A stretch of 25,679 bases of DNA. Origin: GN02-872 sp963518665. Its GTDB lineage: Bacteria; Patescibacteriota; Gracilibacteria; BD1-5; UBA6164. Below, one piece after another: positions 24,969-25,679 of this stretch. Numbering within the stretch: position 1 is the first letter of the stretch; each line of letters opens with the position of its first letter. Made by a program: the position numbers and the translations under genes. Location of the stretch: assembly GCA_963518665.1 (NCBI GenBank), contig CAUQKR010000012.1, forward strand, positions 1 through 25,679. The letters are read 5' to 3'. Under the pieces are notes generated by a model. It was not told the DNA's origin, did not search any database, and was given only the letters and a program-made list of their open reading frames with translations.

Positions 24969-25679
24969 TTAGTACAATTTTATAATGTCTACTATTATTT
25001 TTACCATATCATCTCTATTTAATTTACCATTTGGATTGAATAAATATTCTGTTTCTTCTGGTTTCAAAATTCATAAATATTCTCCATCTGATAATGGTTT
25101 TGTTTGCCAATCTGCTTTTTTATCTGTATAACTATCTGTATATTCTTGCAGTTTATTTACTTCTGCCATTTTCATCATTATTCCAAAGGCTTCTATTTTT
25201 GAGATTTCTTGATTTGGTTTAAATGGTATTCCTTTTGCATCTCTCTCATATCATTTTATTATTCAGATTTGGTCTGCTACTCTTATTACTCTTGCTTGCC
25301 ATGTATCTAAATCTACATCATAATATGGTAGATAATCTGGTTTTTTACTTACATCATAACAGTGTACTTTTAGTACTATTGCCAAGAATTCTGCTCTTGT
25401 TATTCATCTTAATGGTTCAAATAATCCACTATTATTTACTCAATCTTTATTTACTACGTCTGTTTTTGTTAATCTTTGTACTTCATCTAGATTTCTTATA
25501 TTAGCTATATCTTTATAGTATATTTCAAAATCTTTATTATAATCTCACAATATATTTGGTATCATTGGACATGATGTATATCTTTTTGATACTGAGTAGA
25601 TTCTTTCTGTTCCATTTACTTTTACTGTTTTTACATCTGTTTTTTCTGTTTCTACTTCTTTTTTGATTTCTTCTACTTT
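24969..25679 (-). CDS. SLH-domain surface protein (C-terminal part; N-terminus outside window)
   Basis: 237 codons are visible, open to the right edge. Two SLH-like repeats can be seen: ITRAEFLAIVLKVHC with YYDVDLDTWQARVIRVADQIGIIKGY, and a second one with FKPNQEISKIEAFGIMMKMAEVN. A third, partial repeat ends the protein (NGKLNRDDMVKIIVDIIKLY). SLH domains hold proteins to the cell surface. Upstream of the repeats is a Lys/Glu/Val-rich part (KKEVETEKTDVKTVKV) and a region with CPMIP. The protein is probably secreted and may be much longer. It has three cysteines in the visible part, possible disulfide clients of the DsbA-like system (inference). Confidence 0.85.

Noticed and set aside
25223..25504. 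93-codon Leu/His-rich ORF (+) antisense to the SLH gene
   Set aside because: Composition is that of a reverse shadow (runs of Leu), while the - strand reads clear SLH repeats in one frame.

Overview
The window only makes sense if TGA is read as glycine (translation table 25). Read that way, dnaK, recA, pheT, proS, infC, rplT and yidD are all intact, with TGA falling on conserved glycines such as the Walker A glycines of RecA and the ATPase loops of DnaK. Only TAA and TAG act as stops. With the very low GC content, the near-exclusive use of AGA for arginine and the many tiny genes, this points to a Patescibacteria/CPR genome of Gracilibacteria (BD1-5) or Absconditabacteria (SR1) type. I cannot separate the two from this window. 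No tRNA, rRNA, CRISPR array or insertion sequence was seen.

Layout. 1-1652 (-): proS, cut by the left edge. 1737-2100: a short transcription unit of about 330 nt with its own promoter and terminator, holding two look-alike eight-codon ORFs. 2099-3517: four small unknown genes, three of them with strong Shine-Dalgarno sites. 3587-5577: dnaK behind a CIRCE (HrcA) operator. 5611-8609 (-): a small unknown gene with a palindrome upstream, a four-TM protein with a CxxC, a membrane-anchored DsbA-like oxidoreductase, and a THUMP/RlmL-like RNA methyltransferase. 8776-10307 (+): two related charged coiled-coil proteins. 10334-14579 (-): a SAM methyltransferase, then a unit of rluD-type pseudouridine synthase, two type IV pilin-like proteins and a small membrane protein. 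14664-18420 (+): a four-TM protein, a sigma region 4 protein with two winged-helix domains, a DnaQ-like exonuclease, a zinc-ribbon protein and recA.

18441-20343 (-) is the most unusual stretch. A C39-like cysteine peptidase gene, broken by two frameshifts, is followed by four overlapping genes for 51-99 residue membrane proteins that share one design (TM segment plus short basic tail). 20593-24573 (+) is translation: pheT, then the rpsT-infC-rpmI-rplT cluster, in which infC has no ATG start. 24685-24951 is yidD, and 24969-25679 (-) is the C-terminal part of an SLH-domain surface protein, cut by the right edge.

Regulation is unusually readable. Most units have a TTGACT-like -35, a TATAAT/TAAAAT -10 and a spacer of 16 nt, and most end in a hairpin plus T-run, often shared by convergent genes. 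Most genes have no Shine-Dalgarno site; the exceptions are mainly the small unknown genes near the left end and dsbA.
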